From an uncultured Clostridia bacterium (lineage in GTDB: Bacteria > Bacillota > Clostridia > Oscillospirales > CAG-272), in the NCBI GenBank assembly GCA_947631245.1, contig CANRKP010000015.1, positions 1 to 44,414 of the forward strand: a stretch of 44,414 nucleotides of DNA. Direction: 5' to 3'. The translations under genes were made by a program, and so were the position numbers. Each line of letters starts with the position of its first letter. The first letter of the stretch is position 1. The notes beneath the pieces were generated by a model. It was given only the letters and a program-made list of their open reading frames with translations. It was not told the origin of the DNA and searched no databases. Positions 26,944 through 34,928 of this stretch are shown here, in pieces.

Positions 26944-27951
26944 TCATTCACCAGACGCGAACGCGTTCAGCGACGTATCTGCTCTTACGCCTGCCATATA
27001 CTCATAATACCCCTGAGCGCCTATCATAGCGCCGTTGTCGCCGCACATAGACACGGGCGGGGTGTAAAAACCGACGCCGCGTCCGCGGCACATATCGCCG
27101 ACCGCGCGCCTCAGATGCGAGTTCGCGGCGACGCCTCCCGCGAGGACGAGCCTTTCCGCCCACGTCATTTCGAGCGCCGTCGAAAGGTGAGATGTTATCG
27201 CCGTGCACACCGCCTTTGTAAACGAAGCCGCGACATCGGCGCGATTTATCTCAAGCCCTTTCATATTCGCGGTGTTGACGTGATTTATGACCGCAGTCTT
27301 AAGTCCCGAGAACGAAAACTCGAGCGTTTCCTTCGCCATCGCGGGAGACGGAAATTTTATCGCGTTCGGATCCCCGTCATTCGCGAGCCTGTCCATTCCC
27401 GCGCCGCCGGGATACGGTATGCCGAGCACGCGGGCGGCCTTGTCGAACGCCTCGCCCGCCGCGTCGTCTCTCGTGCGTCCTATCTCGCGAAAGTCCGTGT
27501 ATCCCCTAACGTCTATTATGCTCGTGTGCCCGCCTGACGCCACCATCGCCAAAAACGGCGGCTCAAGCTCCGGGTACGAAAGGTACGTCGCCGCGACGTG
27601 CCCTCTTATGTGGTCTACGGGAACGAGCGGCTTCCCGCACGAAAACGCGAGCGACTTCGCGAAGTTTACGCCTACGAGCAGCGCCCCGATAAGTCCCGGT
27701 CTGTTCGTCACCGCGACGGCATCGACACCTTCCATGTCAAGACCGGCTTCGCCGAGCGCCTCCGCCGTTATCCTCGCGACGCACTCGATGTGCGCCCGCC
27801 CCGCAACCTCGGGGACGACGCCGCCGAAGCGCCTGTGTATCTCTATCTGAGAGGCGACTATGTTTGATAATACGCTCCTCTCGCGCTCCCCCATCGAAAC
27901 GACGGCTGCCGACGTTTCGTCGCAGGAGCTCTCTATTGCAAGTATGTTCAC
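26944..27951 (-). CDS. tsaD: tRNA N6-adenosine threonylcarbamoyltransferase TsaD
   Basis: The product has 335 residues; the start is GTG giving the usual MNILAIESSCDET opening. With TsaB and TsaE it makes t6A at position 37 of ANN-decoding tRNAs. The fold is ASKHA. The metal-binding histidines lie in VDHIRGHVAATYL (near 110), the carbamate site in ASGGHTS, and the C-terminal CGDNGAMIGAQGYY contributes the conserved Asp. TsaB and TsaE are not in the window; RimI, often linked, lies 51 bases upstream on the same strand. Confidence 0.97.
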   Translation of the reverse strand: MNILAIESSCDETSAAVVSMGERERSVLSNIVASQIEIHRRFGGVVPEVAGRAHIECVARITAEALGEAGLDMEGVDAVAVTNRPGLIGALLVGVNFAKSLAFSCGKPLVPVDHIRGHVAATYLSYPELEPPFLAMVASGGHTSIIDVRGYTDFREIGRTRDDAAGEAFDKAARVLGIPYPGGAGMDRLANDGDPNAIKFPSPAMAKETLEFSFSGLKTAVINHVNTANMKGLEINRADVAASFTKAVCTAITSHLSTALEMTWAERLVLAGGVAANSHLRRAVGDMCRGRGVGFYTPPVSMCGDNGAMIGAQGYYEYMAGVRADTSLNAFASGE

Positions 27952-28002
27952 AAAAGATGCCGGGGAAAGATCTCCCCTCTCTCCTTATTTATAATATCGT
28001 CG

Positions 28003-28479
28003 TTATATTCTCTTTTCCATCAGCACCGCATCCTCCCGCGGGGAGGCGTAATAGCCGCGGCGCGACGAATATTTTGTAAAGCCGAGCGAGCCGTAAAGCG
28101 TCATCGCGGCGGTGTTCCCCTCGCGGACCTCAAGCAGAAGTCTTTTGACGCCGCTCTCCGAAAGGCGTCTCGAAAGCTCGTCCAAAGCGAGCCTCGCGAG
28201 CCCCTGCCTGCGAAATTCCGGCAGGACGGCGACCTTCGTTATCTCCGCCTCGTCGCGGACGGCGACGGCGCACGCCATAGCGGCAAGCGCCCCGCCGCGC
28301 CTCACGGCGACGGTGATATAGCTGTCGTTATCAAGGGCTCCCCGTATGCTCTCCCGGCTCCACGCCTCGTCGCCGAAGCATTCCCTCTCGAGCGAAAAAA
28401 GCTCCTCAACCGTGCTCTCGTCGGCGTCCTTTATCCTTATTGCATGGGCTTTATCAAAGCCCTCCGTTATGTCCGTCAT
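28003..28479 (-). CDS. rimI: Ribosomal protein S18 alanine N-acetyltransferase RimI-like
   Basis: The product has 158 residues. It is a GNAT enzyme with the acetyl-CoA loop RRQGLARLALDEL near 95 and the C-terminal LEVREGNTAAMTLYGSLGF followed by RRGYYASPREDAVLM, which is diagnostic for RimI. It acetylates the N-terminal alanine of S18. The ATG overlaps the stop of the phosphatase gene upstream (ATGA). Pairing with tsaD is conserved in Firmicutes. Confidence 0.93.
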   Translation of the reverse strand: MTDITEGFDKAHAIRIKDADESTVEELFSLERECFGDEAWSRESIRGALDNDSYITVAVRRGGALAAMACAVAVRDEAEITKVAVLPEFRRQGLARLALDELSRRLSESGVKRLLLEVREGNTAAMTLYGSLGFTKYSSRRGYYASPREDAVLMEKRI

Positions 28480-28976
28480 GCTTCGGGATAAATTTCGGCA
28501 AGCGCCGATATAATTTCGGCAAGCGCCTTTTTATATTCTTCGGCGCCGCCCCCGAACGGGTCCTCTATCTCCTTCGGCATGACAAATATCTTGCCCGCGA
28601 ACTGAGGGAAAGACAAAATCAGCCTCATGGCGTGAGCCCCCGTCATGCAGTATATCACGTCTGCGGACGCGAGATCCTTTGCGGTTGCGTTTTTCGCCGT
28701 ATGCGAGACGTAGTCGTTGTCCTTCGTCGGCAATATACCCGCAGCCCTGAGCGCTTCCTTTGCGCCCTCCGATATAGGGTCGCCCTCGTGTGCCGCGATG
28801 CCGCGCGAGAACGCGCCTTTGTGTCCCTGTGACTTTGCCGCCGCCTCCGCCATCGGCGAGCGGCATGTGTTTCCGGTGCAGACGAAAAGCACCTTTTTCT
28901 CTTCCGTTTTTTCCCCGTCGTCCTCCGCAAGCGGAAAGAGCACCGTTTTCGGGGCAGTGGCAGTATCTTGTGCCAT
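28476..28976 (-). CDS. Low-molecular-weight phosphatase, probable protein-arginine phosphatase (YwlE-like)
   Basis: The product has 166 residues, with a 27-residue N-terminal extension before the catalytic loop. The P-loop VCTGNTCRSPMAE has the C-x5-R-S signature of LMW phosphatases, with threonine between N and C as in YwlE, where it favours phosphoarginine over phosphotyrosine. The general acid is the Asp in IEDPFGG. YwlE removes arginine phosphate tags that mark proteins for ClpCP. The kinase McsB is not in the window. The gene is packed between dCMP deaminase (6-base gap) and rimI (4-base overlap). Confidence 0.88.
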   Translation of the reverse strand: MAQDTATAPKTVLFPLAEDDGEKTEEKKVLFVCTGNTCRSPMAEAAAKSQGHKGAFSRGIAAHEGDPISEGAKEALRAAGILPTKDNDYVSHTAKNATAKDLASADVIYCMTGAHAMRLILSFPQFAGKIFVMPKEIEDPFGGGAEEYKKALAEIISALAEIYPEA

Positions 28977-28982
28977 AGAATA

Positions 28983-29471
28983 TCAATATCCCGTCGCGCC
29001 GGACAGCGAGTCGTCGTTCTCTATCCATTCGCGCGTGTCTATAATGCGGTGACTTCCGACCTCGTCGCGGATTATGACGGTCGCGATGCCCGCGTTCAGT
29101 ATCTGCCGCTTGCACATCATGCAGCTGTTCGTGCCGCCCAAAACGGCGCCCGTTTTAGGGTCGGTGCAGCACATATAGAGCGTCGAGCCTATCATCTGAT
29201 CGCGCGGAGCGGCAATTATCGCGTTTGCCTCCGCGTGGACGCTGCGGCAGAGCTCGTACCTTTCGCCGCGCGGGATGCCGAGCTTGTCCCGGTAGCAGGT
29301 GCCGAGGTCGCAGCAGTTCTTCCTGCCGCGCGGCGCGCCGTTGTAGCCCGTCGAAACTATTACGTCGTTCTTGACTATTATCGCGCCGAATCTGCGGCGC
29401 AGGCATGTGCTGCGCTCGGAGACAGTCTCGGCGATATCGAGATAATATTCGTGTTTTGAGACCCTTTCCAT
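28983..29471 (-). CDS. dCMP deaminase (ComEB-like)
   Basis: The product has 162 residues from the ATG at 29471; a TTG two codons upstream is less likely. GAGG precedes the ATG. It converts dCMP to dUMP for thymidylate synthesis. The zinc deaminase site is HAEANAI near 78 plus the CMMC pair near 115. GYNGAPRGRKNC and FGAIIVKND are typical of dCMP deaminases and ComE operon protein 2. An early Cys cluster (CCDLGTC) may bind a second zinc. Confidence 0.92.
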   Translation of the reverse strand: MERVSKHEYYLDIAETVSERSTCLRRRFGAIIVKNDVIVSTGYNGAPRGRKNCCDLGTCYRDKLGIPRGERYELCRSVHAEANAIIAAPRDQMIGSTLYMCCTDPKTGAVLGGTNSCMMCKRQILNAGIATVIIRDEVGSHRIIDTREWIENDDSLSGATGY

Positions 29472-29614
29472 ATACAAAAACCTCGGTGTTTTTTGTGCCG
29501 CTTATTTTATTTTATCACCGCGCGGACGATAAATCAACCTCTTTCCCTCTTTTTGCACAAAAGCCGCGCGGCGGGCGCCGTATGCACCCGCCGCGTATGG
29601 ATCTATATCTCTTT

Positions 29615-29716
29615 TCAGTTGTTGCCGGAGCAGCAGCAGAAGATTATAACGAGAGCGATTATGAGGATCCAGCAAAGATTGTTGTCGTCAAACGCTCCGC
29701 AAAGGCAGTTACCCAT
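29615..29716 (-). CDS. Small Cys-rich single-span membrane peptide
   Basis: The product has 33 residues and was found by eye. It begins MGNCLCGAFDDNN, has a hydrophobic core LCWILIIALVIIF (residues 14-26) and ends CCCSGNN. A perfect GGAGG lies 7 bases before the ATG, which is the main support for translation. Clostridial genomes hold many similar short peptides with a polar Cys/Asn-rich head, one helix and a CCC-G tail, mostly of unknown function and sometimes linked to sporulation. The gene stands alone between dCMP deaminase and the CpXC gene. Confidence 0.75.
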   Translation of the reverse strand: MGNCLCGAFDDNNLCWILIIALVIIFCCCSGNN

Positions 29717-29791
29717 GTCAGTACCTCCATGTTGTATGATGGGGCGGGGGTTCCCCTCCCAATTTCATCATATGCGGAGCGGGCGGCGGTG

Positions 29792-30424
29792 TTACTTCAA
29801 ATCGAGTTTATCCGCGTCGAGAAACTCGTGCGCGGAGAGAACGCTGTCGGCGGGGAACTCCGCCTGCGCGCCGCACCTCTCGCACAAGACCTTTATTTTG
29901 TCGTCCTCGATCTTAACGCTGTATTCGCCTTTGCCGTCGGGACAGCCGCAGTGTATTTTCCCCTCCTCGCAAAGGTCGCTGACGACGAACTTCACGATGT
30001 CGTAGACCTGCGGGTCGGAAAGCGCGCGCTTTCTGACCTTTTCAAGCTCCGAAAGGTCCGCGCCGCCGAGCAGCTCGAGCAGCTCCCTCTCAGAATCCGA
30101 CAGCGCCTTCATCACCGCGTCCTTCGTACCGAAAAAACATATGTCGACGCCCGTATACGCGCAACCGAACGACATCACCTCGCGGTGGAAGAATATATCG
30201 TCGCCGACGGTGAACGTGTGCGGCGTCGGGCAGAAGAGGCACGGGACCGTCAGTCTGACCCTTCTGTCCTGCCTGTACTGTATCGTCATCTCGCTGCCGC
30301 CGCAGGAGCATCTCATGCGTATCATATCCGCCGAGAGCGAGAACGCCCCGACAAGGCTCATGACTCCCGCCCCGCAGGACGGGCACCTGTACGCCACCGT
30401 CGTCTCTTTTCTGTCAAGCACCAT
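29792..30424 (-). CDS. CpXC-domain protein
   Basis: The product has 210 residues. The N-terminus has YRCPSCGAGV then CSCGG and VPCLFCPTPHTF, four Cys pairs that would build a zinc-ribbon-like domain named CpXC. A helical region follows (LSDSERELLELLGGADLSELEKVRKRALS), and a second zinc site lies in GKIHCGCPDG and VLCERCGAQAEF. It is soluble. The function of this family is not known; nucleic-acid or protein binding is a guess. It is 59 bases downstream of alr on the same strand. Confidence 0.75.
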   Translation of the reverse strand: MVLDRKETTVAYRCPSCGAGVMSLVGAFSLSADMIRMRCSCGGSEMTIQYRQDRRVRLTVPCLFCPTPHTFTVGDDIFFHREVMSFGCAYTGVDICFFGTKDAVMKALSDSERELLELLGGADLSELEKVRKRALSDPQVYDIVKFVVSDLCEEGKIHCGCPDGKGEYSVKIEDDKIKVLCERCGAQAEFPADSVLSAHEFLDADKLDLK

Positions 30425-30483
30425 CCTTATATTGCCCCTCCGTGTTTTTTCGTTTTATCGTATTTTTCGGCATCTCAGGTATC

Positions 30484-31635
30484 TCAGCCCTTGTATATTC
30501 TCGGCACGCGCTTGCCGACAAGGCACACGAGCTCGTAGTTTATCGTGCCGGCGACGTCCGCAAGCTCGTTTATCTGCCCCGGCTCGCCGCCGAAAATGAC
30601 TACCTCGTCCCCGACGGATACCTCCGCGTCGCCTACGTCCGCCATGCACTGGTCCATGCATATGCGCCCTATTATCGGCGCGCGTCGTCCGTTCACTGAC
30701 AGCCTGCCCCCCGCGCCGAACGCGCGGACAAATCCATCCGCGTAGCCGACCGGCACGGTCACGATCTTGGAGTCGCGCGGCGCCGTATACGTCAGCCCGT
30801 AGCCGACGCCCTCTCCCTTTCTCACGGTGTGGATATGAGATACCGTGCTCTTGAACTTCATAACCGGCAAAAGCCTCAGTCCGCCGTCATAAGGCGTCCA
30901 CGGGTCGAGCCCGTAGAGGATTATTCCGGCGCGCACCATGTCAAGATGAAGGTCGGGACGTCTGACCGTCGCCGCGCTGTTGCAGACGTGGCGCAAGAGC
31001 CTGAGCCCACCGGAGGATATCGCGTCCTCTACCGCCTTATAATTCCCGAATTGGGTCTCCGTTATGCTCCCGTCGTCCCCGTCGGCGCATGCGAAATGGG
31101 TGAAAAGTCCCTCCGGCAAAAGCCCGGGGAGCGCAGAGGCGCCGAGTATCTCGTCTGCGGTCTTCTCGGCAGAGGATGCGTTCCGCGCGTCAAATCCGAG
31201 GCGGTTCATTCCGGTATCGAGCTTGAAATGGACGATAACGCGGCATCCCGCAGCCTCGGCAGCATCCGACAATGCGCGCGCGTATTCAAGCGAAAATACC
31301 GCCTGCCTTATCTCGTGCATCGCGAGGAAAGGCGCGTTTTCGGGCGGCGTGTAGCCGAGGATTAGTATCTTCGCGTCGCCTCTTCCCTCCGCCTCGAAGG
31401 CAAGGCGTATCTCCGCCGCCTCCTCGACGGACGAAACCGCGAACCAGCGCGCGCCCGCCTCGTAAAAAACTTCCGAGCATGCGACGGCTCCGTGACCGTA
31501 GGCGTCCGCCTTCACGACGCACATGACGCGGGCGTCCCCCGCATACTCCGCCGTCGCGGTATAATTGCGGCGCAGAGCGGAAAGGTCTATCTCCGCCCAC
31601 GTCTTATGTCTCAGCCTGTAATCGATGCCCGTCAT
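30484..31635 (-). CDS. alr: Alanine racemase
   Basis: The product has 383 residues from the ATG at 31635; a start nine codons upstream overlaps the previous gene more and lacks a clear ribosome binding site, whereas GGGGAAA precedes this one. It interconverts L- and D-alanine for peptidoglycan. The PLP lysine is in VVKADAYGHG, near residue 40. The catalytic tyrosine is in GVGYGLTY, and RICMDQCMADVG is typical of the C-terminal domain. It overlaps the end of the lipoprotein gene by 32 bases, which suggests translational coupling. Confidence 0.96.
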   Translation of the reverse strand: MTGIDYRLRHKTWAEIDLSALRRNYTATAEYAGDARVMCVVKADAYGHGAVACSEVFYEAGARWFAVSSVEEAAEIRLAFEAEGRGDAKILILGYTPPENAPFLAMHEIRQAVFSLEYARALSDAAEAAGCRVIVHFKLDTGMNRLGFDARNASSAEKTADEILGASALPGLLPEGLFTHFACADGDDGSITETQFGNYKAVEDAISSGGLRLLRHVCNSAATVRRPDLHLDMVRAGIILYGLDPWTPYDGGLRLLPVMKFKSTVSHIHTVRKGEGVGYGLTYTAPRDSKIVTVPVGYADGFVRAFGAGGRLSVNGRRAPIIGRICMDQCMADVGDAEVSVGDEVVIFGGEPGQINELADVAGTINYELVCLVGKRVPRIYKG

Positions 31636-32215
31636 TTTCCCCGGTACCCCCTGAAACCTCATCCGTTTCGGTAAATGTGTATTTGTTTATCGTCAACGAC
31701 AGCGAGCCATCCTCGGTCTCTATCTTCGACGGCGTGCTCTCGCCCGGCAGAAAGCTCACGAAAACGCGCGACGGCGCGTCTCCGACGCCGACGACGACGC
31801 CTCCTTTGTCCTCGGATGAAACGGACGTGACCGCCCCTCCGTCAAGCGAAAACAGCCCGACGACAGAGAGCCACCTTCCCGCCGCCTCCGGCGATACCGG
31901 AAGCGTCATTTCTCCCGACGAGACCGTCACGACCTGCCCGCTGACATTTACCGTCATGCCCGAAAGCGTCTCCGGCGACGTCAGCTCTATCACGGCGTCA
32001 CGCCTCACCGAGGCGTCCCTTACCGCCGGCAGCGTTATGACAAACGAGAATTTTCCCGTTCCCGACGAAAGCGTCGCCTCTACCCGAGAGGAGCTGTCCT
32101 GATACGAGAGCGGGTCCTTCTCCGCCGGCGCGCACGACGCGAGCGGGAGCGCGAAAAGAAGTGTCAAAAATATAAATATTGCTGTTGCTGCCGACGCCGA
32201 AAACCGTTTTTTCAA
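31604..32215 (-). CDS. Putative lipoprotein of unknown function
   Basis: The product has 203 residues; the start is TTG, supported by GGGGAGGG nine bases before it. The N-terminus (KKRF, then a hydrophobic stretch ending LASC) is a lipoprotein signal peptide with lipobox; the Cys near residue 28 would be lipidated. The rest is beta-rich with no membrane span (SGTGKFSFVITLP, VTSVSSEDKGGVVVGVGD, GSLSLTINKYTFTETD). The pattern resembles small outer-surface lipoproteins of Clostridia with unknown ligand. It overlaps alr. Confidence 0.7.
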   Translation of the reverse strand: MKKRFSASAATAIFIFLTLLFALPLASCAPAEKDPLSYQDSSSRVEATLSSGTGKFSFVITLPAVRDASVRRDAVIELTSPETLSGMTVNVSGQVVTVSSGEMTLPVSPEAAGRWLSVVGLFSLDGGAVTSVSSEDKGGVVVGVGDAPSRVFVSFLPGESTPSKIETEDGSLSLTINKYTFTETDEVSGGTGENDGHRLQAET

Positions 32216-32234
32216 TGCCGAACCCTCCCCGGCA

Positions 32235-32270
32235 AATATTACGGCGCGGTCGCAGCCGCGCCGTAATATT
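32235..32270. terminator. Perfect 15-pair hairpin between the lipoprotein and the 207-residue membrane protein
   Basis: AATATTACGGCGCGG (32235-32249) pairs without mismatch with CCGCGCCGTAATATT (32256-32270) around a 6-base loop. It lies 28 bases after the stop of the gene at 32299. No T-run follows the stem, but the A/T-rich base of the stem itself ends in TATT. It most likely ends or attenuates that transcript before the lipoprotein gene. Confidence 0.6.
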
Positions 32271-32298
32271 CATATTCGGTCCCGGGCGGCGATATTAC

Positions 32299-32922
32299 TT
32301 ATCTGAGCGTGTTCTCGCCTGAGAAATGCAGCTCCGTCCTGACGGTGTTCTTGTTGTAGTACTCCATAATTCCGAGCGTCTTTTCTATCATATCGAAGAG
32401 AATGGCGCACGTCTCGCCCGCCTCGTCCTTGTAAACGCCGTAATAGACGTTCGGGTTAGACGGGGACGAGCAGTGATTTATTACCTTCTTTATTCCGAGC
32501 GCGTCGAACTTTTCCCTGTATTCGGGGACGTTATACGGCGCTATCGTCTCAAAATCTTTTATCTTCATCTCGAGGATGAATTTCTCCGCCACCTTCTCGT
32601 CGGCGTGCGCGTCTCCCTTGTCGACCTTGAACTTTTTGCCGTAATAGTATGTAAATCTTATGGTGCCTGCGTTCTTTATCTCGTACCTTACGTCGTAATT
32701 GACGTATCTCCACGTCCCGTTTATGACGGGGCGGGCGAGAAATACGAAAAGCGGCACGGCGACAAACGCCCCGTAGCCGAGACCTACGGCAAACAGCACC
32801 GCTATAATGACAAGAGGCACGAGCACATAAAGAATGCGTACTATCGTCCGCTTCGTCTTATAGCTTCCCTCCGGCTTCTTCGGCACGGCGTAATCACAGT
32901 TGTACTTGTTGTCCCCGCTCAT
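32299..32922 (-). CDS. Membrane protein of unknown function
   Basis: The product has 207 residues from the ATG at 32922; a GTG three codons upstream overlaps the AGAGG site that is well spaced for the ATG. After a polar N-terminus with the DYAVPKK segment there are two hydrophobic helices at about 30-50 and 50-68. The C-terminal 135 residues are cytosolic alpha/beta, with YDVRYEIKNAGTIRFTYYYGKKFK and HCSSPSNPNVYYGVYKDE. I believe this is one of the uncharacterised clostridial DUF families but cannot name it with certainty. Confidence 0.7.
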   Translation of the reverse strand: MSGDNKYNCDYAVPKKPEGSYKTKRTIVRILYVLVPLVIIAVLFAVGLGYGAFVAVPLFVFLARPVINGTWRYVNYDVRYEIKNAGTIRFTYYYGKKFKVDKGDAHADEKVAEKFILEMKIKDFETIAPYNVPEYREKFDALGIKKVINHCSSPSNPNVYYGVYKDEAGETCAILFDMIEKTLGIMEYYNKNTVRTELHFSGENTLR

Positions 32923-33056
32923 CAAAGTCACCTCTATAAAATTTTTTTGCGGCGCCGTCTTTGCTCCGTCTACAAAGCATCATGCGCCAAAACCATTATA
33001 TCACGGTATCGTGTCTTTATCAAGGATTTTATCGCACAGCGTCCGCGGACTATGCT

Positions 33057-33995
33057 TTATTTTTTCTCTCCGCCGCCGCAGTTGCGCTCGTAGTTGAATA
33101 TGTACTGCTGAAGGATGCCGGCGTACGGCGCAAGCTCGCCGAAATCTATCTTTTCCGGCACGTCGCCCTCGAAATATTTTCCGACGGTGCGCTTTATCCA
33201 GACGTCGACGGGGAAAGCCTCATAACGACTGAAGCCGAAAAGCAGCGTGCACGCCGAAACCTTCGGGCCGACGCCTTTTATCGTGCGGAGCATACCGTCC
33301 GCCTCCCCGTAGTCAGGGGCGGACGCGACCCCGTCGAGGAACTCCGTGTCGAACGTGACGCGCTCCGCGGCGTCGAACACATATTTTGCGCGAAATCCCA
33401 TTCGCGCGTGCCCGATCCCTTCGCTGTCAGCCTCATATAGCGCCCTCGGCGTCGGGAAAGCGTATTCGGTCCTTTCCCCAAATCTTACGGGCGCGCCGAA
33501 CTCACGGCACAGCCTGTCTATTATCCCCTTTATGCGCGGGATATTGTTGTTCTGCGATATGATAAACGAGCAGAGCGTCTCCCACGGATCCTGCCTTAGA
33601 ATGCGTATGCCGCGTCCGGCGTCGGCAGCCTTCGCTATTCTGCTGTCCTTGCCCCAGCGCCTCACCGTCTTCTCTATTATCTCCCCGTAATCCATGTCGA
33701 AGCCGAAATACGGCTCCCATATCTCCGAAAACTCCTCCTCATCGGCGCCGCATAAGACGACGGTGTCAAGGTCAGGAGATGAGACCTCGATATATTTCCC
33801 GAGCGCGACGCCGCCGTAAACCTCGTCGGTGCCGAATATCTCCGCGGACGCGGGCTTCACCGCGTCAAAGCGGAAGCACTGTCCAGAAAGAAACGTCTGC
33901 CCCGCGTCGAAGGGGTAAACTCCTGATACTCTCAGAAACGGTATGCCGTCATATGTCCTCCCGCCCCTGACGGAGAGCGGTCTTGTCGTGTTCAT
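33057..33995 (-). CDS. OGG1-like 8-oxoguanine DNA glycosylase (HhH-GPD family)
   Basis: The product has 312 residues. The N-terminal domain carries GQTFLSGQCFRFD, typical of OGG1 and AlkA relatives. The helix-hairpin-helix is MLRTIKGVGPKVSACTLLFG near 235-255, with the catalytic lysine in GPK and the conserved aspartate in AFPVDVWIKR. Presence of the lysine points to a bifunctional glycosylase/AP lyase of the Ogg type. It removes oxidised guanine. The start is ATG at 33995; a TTG codon lies just before it. It is divergent from the gdpP operon, sharing a 216-base intergenic region. Confidence 0.9.
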   Translation of the reverse strand: MNTTRPLSVRGGRTYDGIPFLRVSGVYPFDAGQTFLSGQCFRFDAVKPASAEIFGTDEVYGGVALGKYIEVSSPDLDTVVLCGADEEEFSEIWEPYFGFDMDYGEIIEKTVRRWGKDSRIAKAADAGRGIRILRQDPWETLCSFIISQNNNIPRIKGIIDRLCREFGAPVRFGERTEYAFPTPRALYEADSEGIGHARMGFRAKYVFDAAERVTFDTEFLDGVASAPDYGEADGMLRTIKGVGPKVSACTLLFGFSRYEAFPVDVWIKRTVGKYFEGDVPEKIDFGELAPYAGILQQYIFNYERNCGGGEKK

Positions 33996-34103
33996 CAAAG
34001 AATGCCGATCCTTTCTTCAGGCTGTCGTATCGTCAGCCTGCCGTTCAATCATGTCCCTCTCCGCCGGCATCGCGCCATAATCCGACGCGCGGCAAAAAAG
34101 CAG

Positions 34104-34132
34104 TTGCGAAAAAGGCGGAAATGAGATATAAT
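34104..34132 (+). promoter_or_regulatory. Sigma-A promoter of the DUF6062-DUF2232-gdpP-rplI-dnaB operon
   Basis: TTGCGA (34104-34109) is followed after 17 bases by TATAAT (34127-34132). The AT-rich stretch downstream and the plus-strand operon start at 34212 fit a start site near 34139. The -10 is perfect; the -35 has two mismatches. Confidence 0.7.
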
Positions 34133-34146
34133 AATATTTATCTATA

Positions 34147-34164
34147 ATACTTATCTATAAGTAT
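34147..34164. promoter_or_regulatory. Perfect palindrome just downstream of the operon promoter (possible operator)
   Basis: ATACTTAT (34147-34154) and ATAAGTAT (34157-34164) are exact inverted repeats separated by CT. A direct repeat TTATCTATAA at 34138-34147 and 34151-34160 overlaps it. Placed about 10-25 bases past the predicted start site, it would suit a repressor binding site or a weak RNA hairpin. Confidence 0.5.
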
Positions 34165-34211
34165 AACTGATTTCGGGCGCGAAATCAAGAGTTGAGGCGG
34201 TGTTTGTCGCA

Positions 34212-34928
34212 ATGGAACAGATATACACGATCCCTGTCAACGAAAAATTCGAGGCGTCGGCGGAAGACCATGCACTCGGGTGTCCTTTCTGCGCGCTTTA
34301 CAATATGCTTGAGGAAGACGAGCTTGCCCTCATCCTCGGGGCATCGATGATGGAGCCCGACGTCAGGATAAAGACGAACGAGCTTGGCTTCTGCAAAACT
34401 CACTTTGACATGATGTTCGAAAGGAAGAACCGTCTTCCTCTCGCGCTCATGCTCGAAAGCCACCTGTCCTCCGTCAGAAAAGCCGTCGAGGGCGGCGGGG
34501 TGTCCTCTCTTCTGAACCCGGGAGCCGACGTGATAAAGTCGCTCGGCACGCTCGAGGGGTCATGCTATGTCTGCGGCAGGATAGAGAGAAACTTCGGCAT
34601 GATGGTGGAGACCGCCGTGCTGCTTTGGGAGCGCGACGAGGAATTCAGGAAAAAGACGGCTTCTCAGCCGTTCTTCTGCCTGCCTCACTACCGTCTCTTC
34701 CTCGAGACCGCGAAGAACAGGCTTCAGAAAAAGCGCTTCCCTGATTTTTACCGCGCCGTATCCGCGCTTGAGCTCGCGTATGTCGACGAGCTCTCGGGCG
34801 ACGTCTCGTGGTTCTGCAAAAAATTCGATTACAGATACGACGAGGAGCCGTGGTACAACGCGAAGGATTCCGTGCCGCGCGCGCTCGCGTTTCTGTCGGG
34901 ACATATCCACCTCCCGCCCGAAAAATGA
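34212..34928 (+). CDS. DUF6062-type Cys-rich protein of unknown function
   Basis: The product has 238 residues from the ATG at 34212, preceded by GAGGCGG; a GTG four codons upstream is also in frame. It has no membrane segment. The N-terminus carries a CPFC motif near 20, a second Cys/His pair in GFCKTHFDMMFERKNRLPLA, then CYVCGR and FFCLPHY, so it probably binds zinc or an iron-sulphur cluster. This layout fits DUF6062. It opens the operon that goes on to DUF2232, gdpP, rplI and dnaB. Its function is unknown. Confidence 0.75.
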   Translation: MEQIYTIPVNEKFEASAEDHALGCPFCALYNMLEEDELALILGASMMEPDVRIKTNELGFCKTHFDMMFERKNRLPLALMLESHLSSVRKAVEGGGVSSLLNPGADVIKSLGTLEGSCYVCGRIERNFGMMVETAVLLWERDEEFRKKTASQPFFCLPHYRLFLETAKNRLQKKRFPDFYRAVSALELAYVDELSGDVSWFCKKFDYRYDEEPWYNAKDSVPRALAFLSGHIHLPPEK

